A stretch of 64,000 bases of DNA from Pochonia chlamydosporia 170 (GCF_001653235.2 NC_035794.1:1984001-2048000); one strand, 5' to 3'. Shown: positions 30,863 to 42,969, counted from the stretch's first letter. Made by a program: numbers and translations. Notes: generated by a model not told the origin, from the sequence alone.

Positions 30863-33010
30863 TTATTTCCACTCCATAGACGTAATGTTTGATATATCGC
30901 CCTCAAATCCAGCTTGATCGAGGTTGGCAAAGTCCAAAACTGTTGCCAAATCGCCCAGACCACCACCGCAAACATCATCCAAATCAAATTCGTCACCATT
31001 TGGTCCTCCATCCAAAGGAGGGACAAGAGAATTCTCCAGACTCGTCAGCGCAGCATCCGCCAACTTCTGCCTCACTGTCAACACGAGCTCTGGTGTTGTC
31101 TTTTCCCCATCCCGGTACTTGGCCTCCATTGTTTCCCAAGCCCCCAGGACCAAGTTCGTAAATGCTTTGAAATGCGTTCCACTGCAGGCATTCGCGGAGC
31201 TGAACCGAGCCACAAAATTATCGTTCAAAGCCTTCCAGGCTTCCTCGATGCGTGGTCCGCCGTTGGCGCCATTGCTTCGTGCCTGGAGATGCTGCATTAT
31301 GTGGATGTATGCCACAAATGGGAGATGCTGCCGTAGGAACCAGTGGTACCCTTTCGTCGACGGCGCCTTCATCAAGGTCGTGTCGCACTGCAGAAGCCGT
31401 AATGCTTGATTCATAGCGTCGGCGCTAAATTGTTCGTCAGGAGACGACGCGGGTCGCGCAGAGTGCTCAACGAGATGAAGTTTGGCAAGTTGAGCTCGAT
31501 TCGCCCAAATAGTCATAAACTGTATGGGGTTTTCTTCTCTGCAACTACCAAGACGCTTTTCAACCACTTTTTCTAACTCTGCTACATTGTCATTGACAGG
31601 ACTATGTTTAGCAAGTACACTCAGACGAGTGTTGGTGAGATCAATATGAAGGGGTGAATGACGAATATACTCGCCGATTTCACAACGAACAACAGCAAAT
31701 ATGGCGTCCGATGGATAGTCTTGTACGAGCGGTACCTCAGCCATGTCGGGCCGTAGCTCTGCATCTCCAATATTGGTCGGGATCTTGCAATCCCAGGTTG
31801 GAACCAACGTCGAGGAGACAGAGTTGGCCACGGAGCTGACACGACTATCAAGAAGCACCAATGCCCACCAGAGCCTCCGACGCATCTCTGCCTCGAAAAC
31901 CGTGCATTTAGAGTTTTGCGTTTCATCGTGAATGCGCAGCCGCTGCGCAATGCGGATAGCGATCCCGAGCATGGAATCCAGCGACCGGGCGTGGACGATG
32001 GCATAGGTAGATAGCTAGAACACATCAATACAGCGACAGAGAGAGAGTCAGGCCAAAGTCATCGTACCAAATAGAGATACAATGCCGTCAAGGTATCTAG
32101 GTCCTCAGTCTGCAAAAAAGCAGTATTCATCAGCGCCTGCTGGCAGCCGAACCGAAACCGCATCAGCAGATCCTCCCGTGGTGAACCAAACATTGCCGGA
32201 CAGTCTTCCGGCTCGAGACTTGTCACGGAAATACAGTAAATGCTAAACATGAGTGCTTCAAGAGCAGCATCCACACCAAACAAGGTGCCAGCTACTTGAG
32301 TAATTCGACTTTGCAAGGAAGGCGTATGCGTCACCTTGAGCAACGGACTGACATTGTCGAGATATACCTGCCACAACTTGAAGATGTGTGCCGGCGGAGG
32401 ATGCAAAGACGAAAGATGAACGAAAGTCTGGCGCGATCCAAAGAGAATGTTGTCTTCGTTGTCCATGGAGCGGTCCCAGGAGGTAGTGAGGACATTTTCA
32501 CGGAACTGGCTGCTCAGAAAATCGGGAGGTTGCGGCTTCAGACAATGGTATAAGCGTTGAGCTGTACTATGCGGTAAATCATCAATGAACTCAATACCTT
32601 GTTTTTAGAGTTCCTAAACGAAATGTCAGTCAAAGGGTTCAGTCTTGAAAGCACCGTCTCCCACGTAGGGCGAAATCTAACTCTAGTTTCCCAGTGTTGG
32701 ATCCTCCGTCTTCCTCTTCCGAGTCACTACTCTCTTTCTCGACACCAGTCTCCGGATGCAGCGGGGCAAACTTGACGCCGTTTTGCCTCATCAAGTCCTC
32801 ATATTTTCGAAGACGCTCCAGCAGCTCTCTTTCGGGAAACCGACGGCGTCGTCGTCGTGGCGCTGTAGCGGGAACACATTGAACGTGTTGCTTGATGCAG
32901 TTTGTGCATGGGAACGAACGACTGCACTTGACTTTACGTTGCTGGCAGAGCAGACAGGCCAGAATACGTTGCGGCCTTGGTGTTTGAGGCGCGGGTATTG
33001 CTGTGGACAT
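30863..33010 (-). CDS. Zn2Cys6 fungal-specific transcription factor (frame near end of exon 1 unresolved)
   Basis: The N-terminal binuclear zinc cluster is complete: C-x2-C-x6-C-x5-C-x2-C-x6-C (LACLLCQQRKVKCSRSFPC, then NCIKQHVQC). A basic linker (RRRRRRF) and a short coiled-coil segment (ERELLERLRKYEDLM) follow. The fungal_trans middle region is in exons 32535-32068 and 32014-30863 (PPAHIFKLWQVYLDNVSPLLKVTHTPS, RLRIHDE, RRRLWWALVLLDSR). Introns 32536-32597 and 32015-32067 join in frame. Within the first exon (33010-32598) the zinc-cluster frame ends at a stop after RCFQD, while a second frame (RPTWETVLSRLNPLTDISF) leads into the next exon. A 50- or 65-bp intron with weak splice sites (acceptor CTAGAG) would restore continuity; otherwise this is a one-base frameshift near 32690. 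Its position, tail-to-tail with the monooxygenase, suggests pathway-specific regulation (inference). Confidence 0.82.
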
Positions 33011-33479
33011 GGTGTGGATGGGTGATGATGGAACTGTGACTGTTTGGCGAGGTTCGAACTTGACTTGAGCAATGTCCTGAGGCTAGACGGCTGACAGTCT
33101 GCTAGCGTGTCCATTCACGAATAGATTGCAGGCATTTCAATAATTAAATTCTTTATGATTACCTGAGCCAAATAGCTTTAAACTTCAATTATATCTATTA
33201 CTTGCATTACATGAGGAAGGGGAATTTTTGTGGCACACACAAACCTTCAGAAGGGTGCTATGCGAGACACCAGACGAACCATGATTGAGACACTCAAACA
33301 ACTTCGCCGTCTAGATCGCATCCTTTATTTAGAGCCTTGCCTAAAAGTACTTAATATTCATCACATTAGTACACACAGACGTCTATAGTCAGGTTACATT
33401 ACAGATTAGACACTACACAAGACATCTTCTCCCCCACATCCCACTCTCACCACCTCCTCACCCTTCAGTGCCTTCACAA
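33011..33479. other. Promoter of the Zn2Cys6 factor and 3' region of the membrane-protein gene
   Basis: An AT-rich stretch at 33120-33240 sits upstream of the regulator start. No TCCCGA/TCGGGA element like that of the monooxygenase promoter was seen here. Confidence 0.4.
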
Positions 33480-33959
33480 TCACTCCCTCTTCTTCACCTC
33501 CTTCTCCCCCTTCACCTCTCCCTCCCCTCCAAATCCCACGCCCAACACAAACGCCAACCTCACAGCCGTAATAAACAAATACAAACCCCCCACAGCCCTA
33601 TCATCCGCCGACCACAACCGCGGCTCCAACCTCCCCTGCCTCTCCAGCGCGAAATACACACCACTCAGGCCCCCAAAGTCGCTCAGCAGCAGCGAAAACT
33701 GCAACACCTTCCACACAGACAAGTCCTCCGAGACCCGGGGGATCAGGGCGCTCATCACGGCGACGGCCAGCGCCAGGCCGCCCGCCTGGTGGAAGAGGAA
33801 GACGGTGTTGGGGTCGTATGTCGAGAGGGGGGCCATGGATATGACGGCCTGGTCGGGGGCGAGGAAGTTTAGGTAGACGCCGTAGAGGGCGATGAGGGGG
33901 TCGATGTAGGCGAAGAAGTAGGTGTAGAAGGTTGGTACGGCGGCTATGGGGGTGGACAT
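33480..33959 (-). CDS. Small four-helix membrane protein, DUF7704-like
   Basis: The product has 159 residues from the ATG at 33959; upstream in-frame codons belong to the 5' UTR. It opens with MSTPIAAVPTFYTYFFAYIDPLIALYG. Four hydrophobic segments are visible: around YFFAYIDPLIALYGVYLNFL, FLFHQAGGLALAVAVMSALI, VLQFSLLLSDFGGLSGVYF and VGGLYLFITAVRLAFVLGV. A very charged tail ends in KKRE. The YxDP motif in helix 1 and FxHQ in helix 2 recall a family of small fungal membrane proteins that I know as DUF7704; that name is from memory and should be checked. Such proteins occur singly and near metabolic clusters, and their function is unknown. It is transcribed in the same direction as the Zn2Cys6 factor and could be the third member of the group. 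Confidence 0.65.
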   Translation of the reverse strand: MSTPIAAVPTFYTYFFAYIDPLIALYGVYLNFLAPDQAVISMAPLSTYDPNTVFLFHQAGGLALAVAVMSALIPRVSEDLSVWKVLQFSLLLSDFGGLSGVYFALERQGRLEPRLWSADDRAVGGLYLFITAVRLAFVLGVGFGGEGEVKGEKEVKKRE

Positions 33960-34654
33960 GGTGATGGTTTGAGGTTGGTGTAGTTGAGATGTGGGTAGTC
34001 GTGAGGTGGTGGTGATGTTTGGTAGGTGGTTGAGATTTGCGGCTGGATTAATATAATGGTGATGGGAAGTTGTAGATGTCACAGATAAACATTGAAATTG
34101 GTGAGAAACCAAGCACAACGAGGGATACCATATAGCTACTAAATATCCGTCTGGTCCCTCGGTGGTGGAGTGGCATGGAAAGTTTCACGTTACTAACCAG
34201 AACTCACGGTTAGCCAAAACTCTCAAGGCATCAATGATCCAACAGCCACTTCCTTCCTTCATCAGCCCTAATCCAGCCTCATCGTAGCTCGTGGTCGCGG
34301 CCCTGTTAGCCCCCGATAAAATAACTCCTTGGCCGTCAAATCTCAATCTTCTACCGTGAAATGTACGGCTAGGTCAGCTACAGCAATTGCACGCTGCTCA
34401 CCACATCGGTCTTCGGTCTTCTTGGCGTGTCCGCCAATCCCACATCTCACTTTGACAGAAGGTCAGACTTTGTTCACGCAGTTCGTACAGGGTACATCGT
34501 CATCAATACATCAATTCATCACATCATAAGAACCATCCTAATTAACAAACCCATTGCCCCCACCGTCCAATTGAATCTGTAAATACTAGGCGTGAACCTT
34601 TATTCTCCCAAATCGAAGCTGGATCCTAAGACTTTTCCTGTGTCCCAGTACGCA
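33960..34654. other. Intergenic region, no gene seen
   Basis: This holds the promoter side of the DUF7704-like gene and the 3' side of the next minus-strand gene. GTGGTGGTGATG-type repeats lie at 33960-34060. No other structure is recognised. Confidence 0.35.
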
Positions 34655-36130
34655 TTACACAATTGACTCGGCGCTCTTGCCCTTGGTTTCTGTACTTTTT
34701 AAAAGATCCCGTAGACTGCCTTCAGCTCGACCCTTGGGTCTTGAGGCGTTTGATTTCCATGGTAGCCAACCTGTAAGCGCCGAGAGAATACCGGTGTCTG
34801 GTGGATCGTCCTGAATCGAAGATATTGATCCCCGTGCCACATGCTCCTCCAGCTTGTCTGGTCGCGACGGGGGATTGTTTTTCGAAGGCGGTTTCCTTGA
34901 TTCACCTTCCGCGGTTGTCCTCGTCTCCAATTGACTGTTTGATGCACGCGGCAATGCAGGTTCACTCACTAACGCAGTAGCAGATGTTCGGGGTGTTGCG
35001 TCCGGTGTACCGTTCTGTCTTGAGCTGTCTATCAAAGCTAATGAAGTCGATGGCCGTCTCGCCGGTGTCCTCGGCCGTTGTTCGCCCTCCTGAGATTTGG
35101 AATCGCCCTGTTCACTGCGTGAAGATGTCGTCGGCGATGAGCGGCCAGAGGTCTTTGTGGCCCGTCGTCCACGGACCTCATTGGCGAGCTCAGAAGCCGA
35201 CTTCTTTTTGGACTTTTCCTCGTCCGATGACCGACTTGATGACATGATGGTTTCTAATGTGCCCATTGCTCTACTATTTCTCCTTGCCGCCTGTCTCCGC
35301 CGTCGTGTAGTAATTCTCAACTCTCCTTCATCATCTGATGATACTGCTTGTAATGTCGGGCCCTGAGGCTCATGCCCCTGTGTCGATGCAAGGAATGAGG
35401 TTCCGGACCCATGCGGGGCATAGTGAACCTCGTACTGGTTGCTCAGGGAATACCGTGATCGAGCACAAATCTCGGCTATCCTGTCCAAATCAGAGTTTAT
35501 ATCACCCGTGCCTGCATCGGCTTCCATATTTGCCATGAAGCTCTTGAATGTGAAGGCCTCCACGGGGGGCAGGTGGGTGTCTTGTTGAGACTCGACAGAA
35601 GGCATCTTCCCATTGTACACTCTCGCCATGGTGCTCAGCATTCCATTCCCAGCCGTTGAGACCTTGCTTGAGAAGGGGAGAGCCCGAGTCACACCGGCCA
35701 CTGGGCCACCAACCTCGGACCCGGCCCCACCACGACCAGTTCGGCGTCGAGTGGAACTATCGTGCCGACTTGGAGCAGGGGAGTAGTAGCTGCGGACAAT
35801 GACAGGTTCGGAATAGGTGCTGGATTGGGCACCTGTGGATTTCGCATAGCGGTGCCTGCTAGGGTAATGGCTGTTGAGCTCTCGTAGCGCCGAGGTTCGG
35901 TGTTCAGCCGTGGTATCATCTACGGGGATGGCTCTCCCTTCTGCTGTTGAAGGTGCAACGCTGGTTGACGTAGGATTGGGTCGAAAGGGCCTTGTCATTG
36001 AGAATGGGAAAGGTTCCCGTCTTGTATCGGTGGTACGCCGAGTTGATGACGCTGTCGAGGCCGGGGGTGGTGGACGTGTTTGAGGAAGTCGGGTATGTGG
36101 AGGAGATGGCGAAGTACTTGTCGAAGTCAT
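34655..36130 (-). CDS. Intrinsically disordered Ser/Arg/Pro-rich protein of unknown function
   Basis: A single-exon 491-residue product from the ATG at 36130. It is dominated by Ser, Thr, Arg and Pro. An N-terminal TSTSTSPSPPHTRLPQTRPP stretch leads to scattered ordered islands: VEAFTFKSFMANMEADAGTG followed by INSDLDRIAEICARSRYSLS, and near the C-terminus DTGILSALTGWLPWKS. Several acidic/Ser stretches (SSDDEGEL, SSRSSDEEKSKKK) could be phosphorylation sites. The two helical islands are the parts most likely to be conserved and may be short binding motifs. No catalytic domain, signal peptide or membrane helix is seen. Length, lack of stops and consistent codon use support a real gene. Confidence 0.6.
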   Translation of the reverse strand: MTSTSTSPSPPHTRLPQTRPPPPASTASSTRRTTDTRREPFPFSMTRPFRPNPTSTSVAPSTAEGRAIPVDDTTAEHRTSALRELNSHYPSRHRYAKSTGAQSSTYSEPVIVRSYYSPAPSRHDSSTRRRTGRGGAGSEVGGPVAGVTRALPFSSKVSTAGNGMLSTMARVYNGKMPSVESQQDTHLPPVEAFTFKSFMANMEADAGTGDINSDLDRIAEICARSRYSLSNQYEVHYAPHGSGTSFLASTQGHEPQGPTLQAVSSDDEGELRITTRRRRQAARRNSRAMGTLETIMSSSRSSDEEKSKKKSASELANEVRGRRATKTSGRSSPTTSSRSEQGDSKSQEGEQRPRTPARRPSTSLALIDSSRQNGTPDATPRTSATALVSEPALPRASNSQLETRTTAEGESRKPPSKNNPPSRPDKLEEHVARGSISSIQDDPPDTGILSALTGWLPWKSNASRPKGRAEGSLRDLLKSTETKGKSAESIV

Positions 36131-39100
36131 GGTAGACTAGACTCCAAATCAAAACGACTAAATTATAAGTCAGATTTCGGATTTGTGGACGCTTGCTTGC
36201 GCCCCTTGCCACGACATCGGTCGTTGAAGTGGTACATTCGACAGGACGGGAAAAAAGGAGGCAGAGAGACAGGAGTGTAACGGTCTCAGGAACGGGAAAC
36301 GGGGTGCGATTGGCTTCGATGCCCGATTCTGTCGTCTGGAACACCTGTTCCCGTGTTGTTGGGATCGTCGAGAGCCGCTCAAGTAGGGACAGACATGTGC
36401 TGATAAAATGTCAAGTCCCCAACGTCGAATATCCTGCCACGTCCGTCTGCAGTCAAGTCAACTGGTCAACTGGTCTTTGGTCGGATGGACCCGAGCCAGC
36501 CACAAATCGAACCCTGCGTTCGTTCACGGTTACGTGGTTTGCTTGTTTCGCTTTGCTTTGCCGCAAAATATGTTGGCTATATGCACGTCGGTGTGTGTGC
36601 CAGCGTCAAAATGTTTGGATGTTGTCCGGTCTTGTTTGGTCTGGTCTCGTCTGATTTGATTCAACGTCCCCGCCAAGTTGCCTTCCAGTCTGGTTTGGTG
36701 AGTGGTCGATGTGTGCCGCTCAGCTCAAAGGGGGAAAAAAGGCGGGGGAGGGTCGAGTCCTGTCCTTGTTCTGTCTGGTGCGGATCGAAAAACGATGGGG
36801 CGACTTGCTGCAATGAAAAAGACGGCTTTATTCAAGGGACTTCAGACCACCACGGTGCATACGCAATGGGCACGTTGTTTTCAGGGGAGCTGAAGTGCAA
36901 AGAGAAAAATTAATTAAATGACATGGGTAATAGGAAAAGATGAGGAGTAACTGTACAAGGAGTGGTGAGCAAGCAGCAGCTAGAGCCAGATGCTGGGAAG
37001 ACAGATGATCAAGGAGTATGGTGCAGCGTTAGTGCAGCCAAATTACTGGTACAACCGTGGACACCCAGACGAAATGTGACAGGAAATGCGATACTGTGGA
37101 ATAAAAAGTACAGCAACTGCTGCGAGGAGGCGTGCAGAAGAGAGAAAAAAAAGGGCCAAATGCATCCGTCAAATGGCAATTCAACTATTCTTGCACTACC
37201 AATGCATGGTGTCGTTGAGTGTGTCGTGGCCGACATCCAACGGCCTCGCGAGGTCAAAGCACCTCCATTCTACGCGCGCCACTTTTCATCCCACACCTCT
37301 CTCCACAATCATCCATCCTCCTCCACGTCAAACAAGACTCTTCGCATCGTCACGAACTAGGCTAAGCTTCATTCTGCCCCCTGCTGCGTTGTCCATGCAT
37401 TTCCAACGCCCAATGATCTGTCGCCTTTTTAAGCCGGACACATGGCGGGGGGCCTCCATCACACCGACGTGGACATGTTCTTGTCGCTTTGTTTCTCACC
37501 TGTTCCCACATGGGAAGTCGACTAGCCATGTCAACATGAACACTTGTTGATAACTGGACAATGGCAAAACTGACCAAATTCATGTATGCTGCGAGGGCTG
37601 ACCATGTCTTCTCTAGTCGCATGGTTCAGTGTTCCGAGAGCGCCATGTCTCGCCCCGTTGGTTTGGTTCGCCGAGATGGGGCAGGCTGAATCACAGATGG
37701 CCCTCATCTTCATGCTACCTCACGATGGCAAATTTCTTCCGATGGATATTGATCGTGGCCTTTCCTGTGATCTAACCAATCTCCTTAACATACCCAAGCT
37801 CGGACATGACTCATGCTGACGTTTGAAAGAAGAAATATGCGTTCAGCTAAGCGGCCTAGAAGTCTCAGCTGTTTTCTTCTGTCGTGTTTCTTCCATGCGT
37901 TCTCATCAATGGGCATCGGCGTCGAGAAAGTGACACCAACAAGACGAATTGTTGTGCTCGCATGCAAATTTAAACGTTAAAAAAATCTTGTGGCAATGTA
38001 CTTTTGCGCCCAGTCTTCATTTCCTTCAGGTTTCCAATGCCAAATACACTCGTAGGCATTTAAACCGATAGTATCATTTCAACAAGATGATTGACCTGGT
38101 GCAGCTCCCATAGGCACATCCTTCTACTTTCCATGATCTCAGCTAATCATGATGGTGCATTTGAAGCAAAGGCAGAGCGTGGGACGACGTCAAGCTAACA
38201 CGCAAGGTCACGACATCTAAAAAACATTCTAAGAAAAACTAACCTTCATGTTCGTTCAATTGCCCCTGTCATTCTACTGATTGATGCCGTCGAGAATAGG
38301 GGCGTATTATTGTCCTTGAGCCTTGAGTACACGTGCTACATACACTAGGAATAATCCATATTCAGATTTGTACTGATGTCACCATCAAATTGAGCCGGCA
38401 ACAAGTTCGTAGTCGAGCTTCCATTTTCTCGAAATTGGGGCGTCATCACAATTGGAACAAGTCACATCTTCTACGATGCTAGGAAGTGTCACTGTGTTAT
38501 AATTCCCATGCATACGTGTGCCACGATCTCAATCGCCAACATGGAAATTCAGCAAACCTAGATAACCAGCAGGGGGATTTTGAATACCTCCAGCCCCGGG
38601 GTAGGTTGGCTATTATCCTTATCCCGGTATAGACATCTTCCTCGGGAAGGGTGCTTGAGAGTTACGGTCCAGCAATGACCAGAGTGGACGTCTAGGTTGT
38701 CCCTTAGCGGACTTGACTCCAAGCTGTTGTTCCTATCAGTTAGTCTTTGTAACGTCGGGCGCAATACCGCATCTCGCTAATTGGCGGAATGAGATCATAT
38801 AACTATTCCTCTAAGTCGCCGAGCTGAACTCATTATATCCCGTTAGCTTGCTCTTCTCCGAACCCTTGCAGCCATGCCTACTCCCTACGGAGAACATCAG
38901 AACATCGTTGACATTGCCTAGCAATGAAATATTGCCTCCTCCACTGTCGAATTTCCCTAGTAAGAATACTGGCTAGATCGACTTCAGTATACTCTGGTGT
39001 CCGAAAAGAGGAGACGCATTTCTGGCAAAACTATAGGCAACAACCCCATTACGAATCGCTAGGCTGGATCATTCATTCACTCATTGCAGGTGTATAAAGC

Positions 39101-39589
39101 GGATTGGATGGCATCTTACAAGAAATTCCTTAACCTAAACAAATGCAATAGGCTGATAGAAACCGCCACCAATCGTAGTGCCTCCAGGTTTTCGTCCTTG
39201 ACGAGATTGGTTGACTTGCATCTGGAGTTCAAGTTACGTGACCTTTTGACGTAAAAAAACGTTAATTATTGCACCCATGAGAGAGCCGTCAGCCAGCTCT
39301 AACAGATGCCCAACGCCAGATTGAGCTGGTTTACACCTACTGGGGTGCATTCATTAAGAAAAGTCAAGATATTCTGTATACACTACTCCGCATAAAGTCT
39401 GTCCAGTAAAAATTCATAGTCGTCAGTACGCCAGAAAGTGAGTCGGTCAGCTTCCTCCCAGACCTCTAATGGAGCTCATCACCTTGGTCTGATAACTTGG
39501 AGGCAAACCAGGTCGACCACAATCTCCCTTGCCAAACACATATACCCCATCGTCTTCCCTACTACTGAGCTGCTTTAAGGTAGTCGATG
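36131..39589. other. 3.5-kb gene-poor region (left half)
   Basis: The first ~600 bp are the likely promoter and 5' UTR of the disordered-protein gene, with TTTGGTCTGGTCT and TCAACTGGTC words at 36450-36700. Beyond that, both strands are broken by stops, and I could not assemble any splice-supported frame with a familiar motif. The AT content rises from about 37900. Confidence 0.4.
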
Positions 39590-40000
39590 CTAGCGAGTAG
39601 ACTGGGCAATTGTGCCATACCCCTGGCCGCCGGTTTGCACGTTGTCAGAATAGACGCCTGGCGCACGGCTGGTCGGGAATCGTCCTTCGTGTGCCTGTTC
39701 GCGGCGATCGTAGTAGATATACTCGAGATAAAAAGCATGTATATGGCCCGGAAGGTAGCCCAGAATTGTCAGGCAAATATTGATGAACAAATCTACGATA
39801 CGTCAGCCAGGTCCTGGATCGAAACAACGAAAAACAAGATCATGCCGAGAGACACTTACCCATGCCACATCCTGCCACAGCCCACACACCCAGAGGCGGG
39901 ACTTCACAACGCTGTCAGCATCTGTTCGAAAGCTCGAGGAGCTGAACTACTCACATAAGATGGTGATGAGGACAATGAGGATAGCGGATGCGACGCCCAT
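39590..40000 (-). CDS. PMP3/SNA-type plasma membrane proteolipid with a C-terminal extension
   Basis: Three small exons, 40000-39955, 39901-39860 and 39792-39590, encode 96 residues. Introns have GTGAGT and GTAAGT donors and AAG/TAG acceptors, and the frame closes exactly. The spliced protein reads MGVASAILIVLITILFPPLG, then VWAVAGCGMDLFINICLTIL, then GYLPGHIHAFYLEYIYYDRR. That is the two-helix Pmp3/Sna/RCI2 pattern: FPPLGV at the end of helix 1, a central GC..D, and LTILGYxPGxIHAxY in helix 2. Yeast Pmp3 has 55 residues; this one has a ~35-residue polar tail, as in the longer Sna-type members. The family affects plasma-membrane potential and salt or cation tolerance. The middle exon is only 42 nt, so the gene is easily missed by open-frame searches. 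It is the only recognisable gene between 36131 and 44175. Confidence 0.88.
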
Positions 40001-42939
40001 CTTTGCTACTGGGAGCAGTACCCGACGTTGAGCAAGCTGATGGATTAGAAAGCGGGGAGCAAAGCTACAATGTTGCTCGAGTTCAAAATGGCTGGACTGC
40101 AGAACTCGCAGTGATGGCCGACAGCTGACAATATAAATCGGGAGACGAGCAAGTAAGTAACTGCGGAGATATCGTTTAGGAATGATGATTGATATGAGGA
40201 GTTGGTTGGAGGAGTGAAGTCGGCGTCGTCAACCGTCCGGCTGGTGGCGCAACTTGATTGCGTTGGCAATGGCACGCATGATGCAAATGTGAGTTGCCAA
40301 CAGTGACGCTCTGCCAAAACTGGCTGGCAGTGGGCAGCGCAGTGCAACTCTGGGGGTTTAGTGCTGTCACTGGTGTGATGGGCCTTCAAGTCCAGAACGT
40401 CTGCATGACGTAACCTGCACGTGCCCAGTCATGGCAGCTCTGCGACATCCGGAGGCAAGAGCAGGAAAGAGCCAACCGTAGCAGCCAGCAAACAGGACAG
40501 CCAGCATTGGCGTGAAGTGGTGTGTGACCAAGCCTTTTCATCCGCTCTTGGACAAAGTTTATTGATGGCGTGTTTGTTTGTGCCTGGTGGCTTTGATTTG
40601 AGGGCAGCCAAGTCCTTTGAGCAGTTGTGGGGGGAGGTATTGAGAATTTGAGATACTGGAGGCTTTTGCACCTACCTTCTCATCTATCCTCACTACGACG
40701 AACAAACCTCATCCCTCAGTGGAATACGGAACAGAAACAACACTGGTCACACATCGTGGTTGTTGGCCGTCAATTCTGCCAACCCACCATCTTTTGCCTT
40801 TGCCTAAAAATAACTTGAGCCATGCAACCGAGTCTGAGACAAATGGGAAGGTGCGATGCGATGTGATGTATGCTTGGTGACTGAGAAACTCGCGGGTAGC
40901 GGCTGGTCTCCCGCAGACGCTGTCAGCCATGAGATAGAGGCGGAAGTGAGGAAGGAATCGCCTTGCTGTTGCCTCATACGTTCCGAGCTGATGCTGTGTT
41001 GCCAATGCATGGGACCTCCCTGGCAAGCCACCCGCCCATTGTCTCTCAGCCTTTCGATGAGGCATCATGAACGAACGAAGTTGATGTGCCTGGTGGAACA
41101 TGTCTAACCACCTACTACGCGACCAACTTACCTGCCTAGCTCAGCTTCCGGTTTGCTCGGCCATAACCAACTCATCACTAATGAAGCTTTCTTTGTCTAC
41201 TGAGCTCCTCCGGCTTCGGAACACATCGGAGAGCTTCAGGGGTCAACGCAGCGTGCCGAACATTTCTGACTCCTCAAGTGCTGCGTTTGCGTGCTGCCCA
41301 AGCCTCGAAGGATGACTTCCTTCGCGTTTATGGCCCTGATCCCGTGTGGCTTTCCCCTGCATCAAAGTCCACGACCCCGGCCATGTATCGACATACTTTG
41401 GACTGCATTAGGTCCAACTCGCCTGACAAAGACGGGAACATTTACCGTCTCCTTCATTCCAGGAGGCAGCCTGATAGTTGAGAAACTCCACCCTTGTGCA
41501 GTAAATGGTCTGAGAAAACAGAAATGCGAGGATGGATTCCGAACATTTCGTCCTCCGTTGACTACATAATGCGGAGAGCCAACATCTGCAATATGAATGT
41601 CATTGTCGCGAACTGGCATCTGGCAATTCCACGAAAGAACGAGAATGGGTTTTGCCTATCGACAGGTCTCCATTTCGGCACACAGCCTGACTGTATTATT
41701 GTGCAAGACATTCGGTGTTTGATGAACATTCGTCGGTCAGCTGACAACCCGGAGTCATCGAAAGACGAACTGTTGGCAAGAGGAGTGAGGAGTGAGGAGC
41801 TGCCAATACCTGGGTCAGGCATGTACACACCGATATGCGATTGGCAATGAGGGCTAATAATGGAGCTTCACATGTGCCATAATTGGAGGAGGCACCAGCT
41901 TGCTCAGATCGATACGTGCATTGCATTACATTACCACCCGCAACCAACCATCAGGCTTTGGTCCCGTTGGTCTCATAACTGTTTGGATCGAACCACAGAT
42001 ATTGACAAAACACTCACACACAATGCGCCGCCGATTACTTGTGTTAGAGAAGTGCTGTTCAGCACTGTTCACAGTCAATCCCCTTGGACGAGTCTGGTTG
42101 CTTGATAATCTTGCCGACGTCAGGTCTGGACGTGGCGTCATGGCGCCGCTAGTCAATGCATTTTCATTCCCAGGTACGGATTTCTGGGTCAGCATCCCGC
42201 GAGCCCTTCCGGTTTAGTGGGAATTGGCGTCAGGGTGAGTCCTTGTCGAAACAGACGACTTGGGAACTGTGCCATTTTCGACCGTTTGGGGATTGTGGCT
42301 TGCCATTTTGCGATGAGTTCACCTCATGCCAGGCACTTGTTTCACCTCCTGGCTCCGCGGCTATCCCATACCGCTTCATTGGAAACCTTGATGCGATGAA
42401 TGGTTATCAGTCCATGTGGACGACCTCCTCGACCACTGAAGCTACAATCCATAACACTAGCTTCATCCATCTGCTGTGTCGAGGCAGCCTATCATGGGTC
42501 AATGTATCTTGTTGAACGACTGCAGACATCATCTTGTCCGCAGCCAAGGCCCTGAGCGTGTTGGGTGGCTTGGCCTTGACCTGCATTCCTCCAGCTATTC
42601 GAGGACCAGACAATTCGCACCACACGCACCAGTCTGATGGTGTGAGCAGTCAGTGAGCCCTTGTTCTAACGGCTCTCTCCTGTCCTGTGGCTCCTCGGCA
42701 GTGGATCCTTAGAGATGGAGCGAGTGGACACTCTGTACTCCAGTTCTGAGCATCACAACCTATCCGCTTGACGATTCTGCATCCGCTGGTGGCTCATATT
42801 CATGGCTTACTCTTGAGCATTGTGCATATGTACGTGGGCTCTAGGGATTGCGGAGAACAAAGTAGTCTCGACGGGCTGTCAGTACCAAAAATTGTAAGTG
42901 ATGCATGTTGCGTCTGAAGTAACCCCGTACTCCATATCA

Positions 42940-42969
42940 ACCTAGGTACCCAGGTAATTAGGTACTCAT
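42940..42969. repeat. ACCTAGGT palindrome with following AGGTA repeats
   Basis: ACCTAGGT at 42940-42947 is followed by CAGGTA and TAGGTA copies. It shares its core with the elements at 8054 and 18685. Confidence 0.65.

Noticed and set aside
31289..32553. Possible polyketide or peptide synthase cluster around the monooxygenase
   Set aside because: No synthase, transporter or other tailoring enzyme is present within the flanking 10 kb on either side; at most this is a small catabolic or tailoring group.
41100..42520. Several 60-120-codon frames in the gene-poor region
   Set aside because: I could not join them through consistent splice sites, and none shows a family motif.
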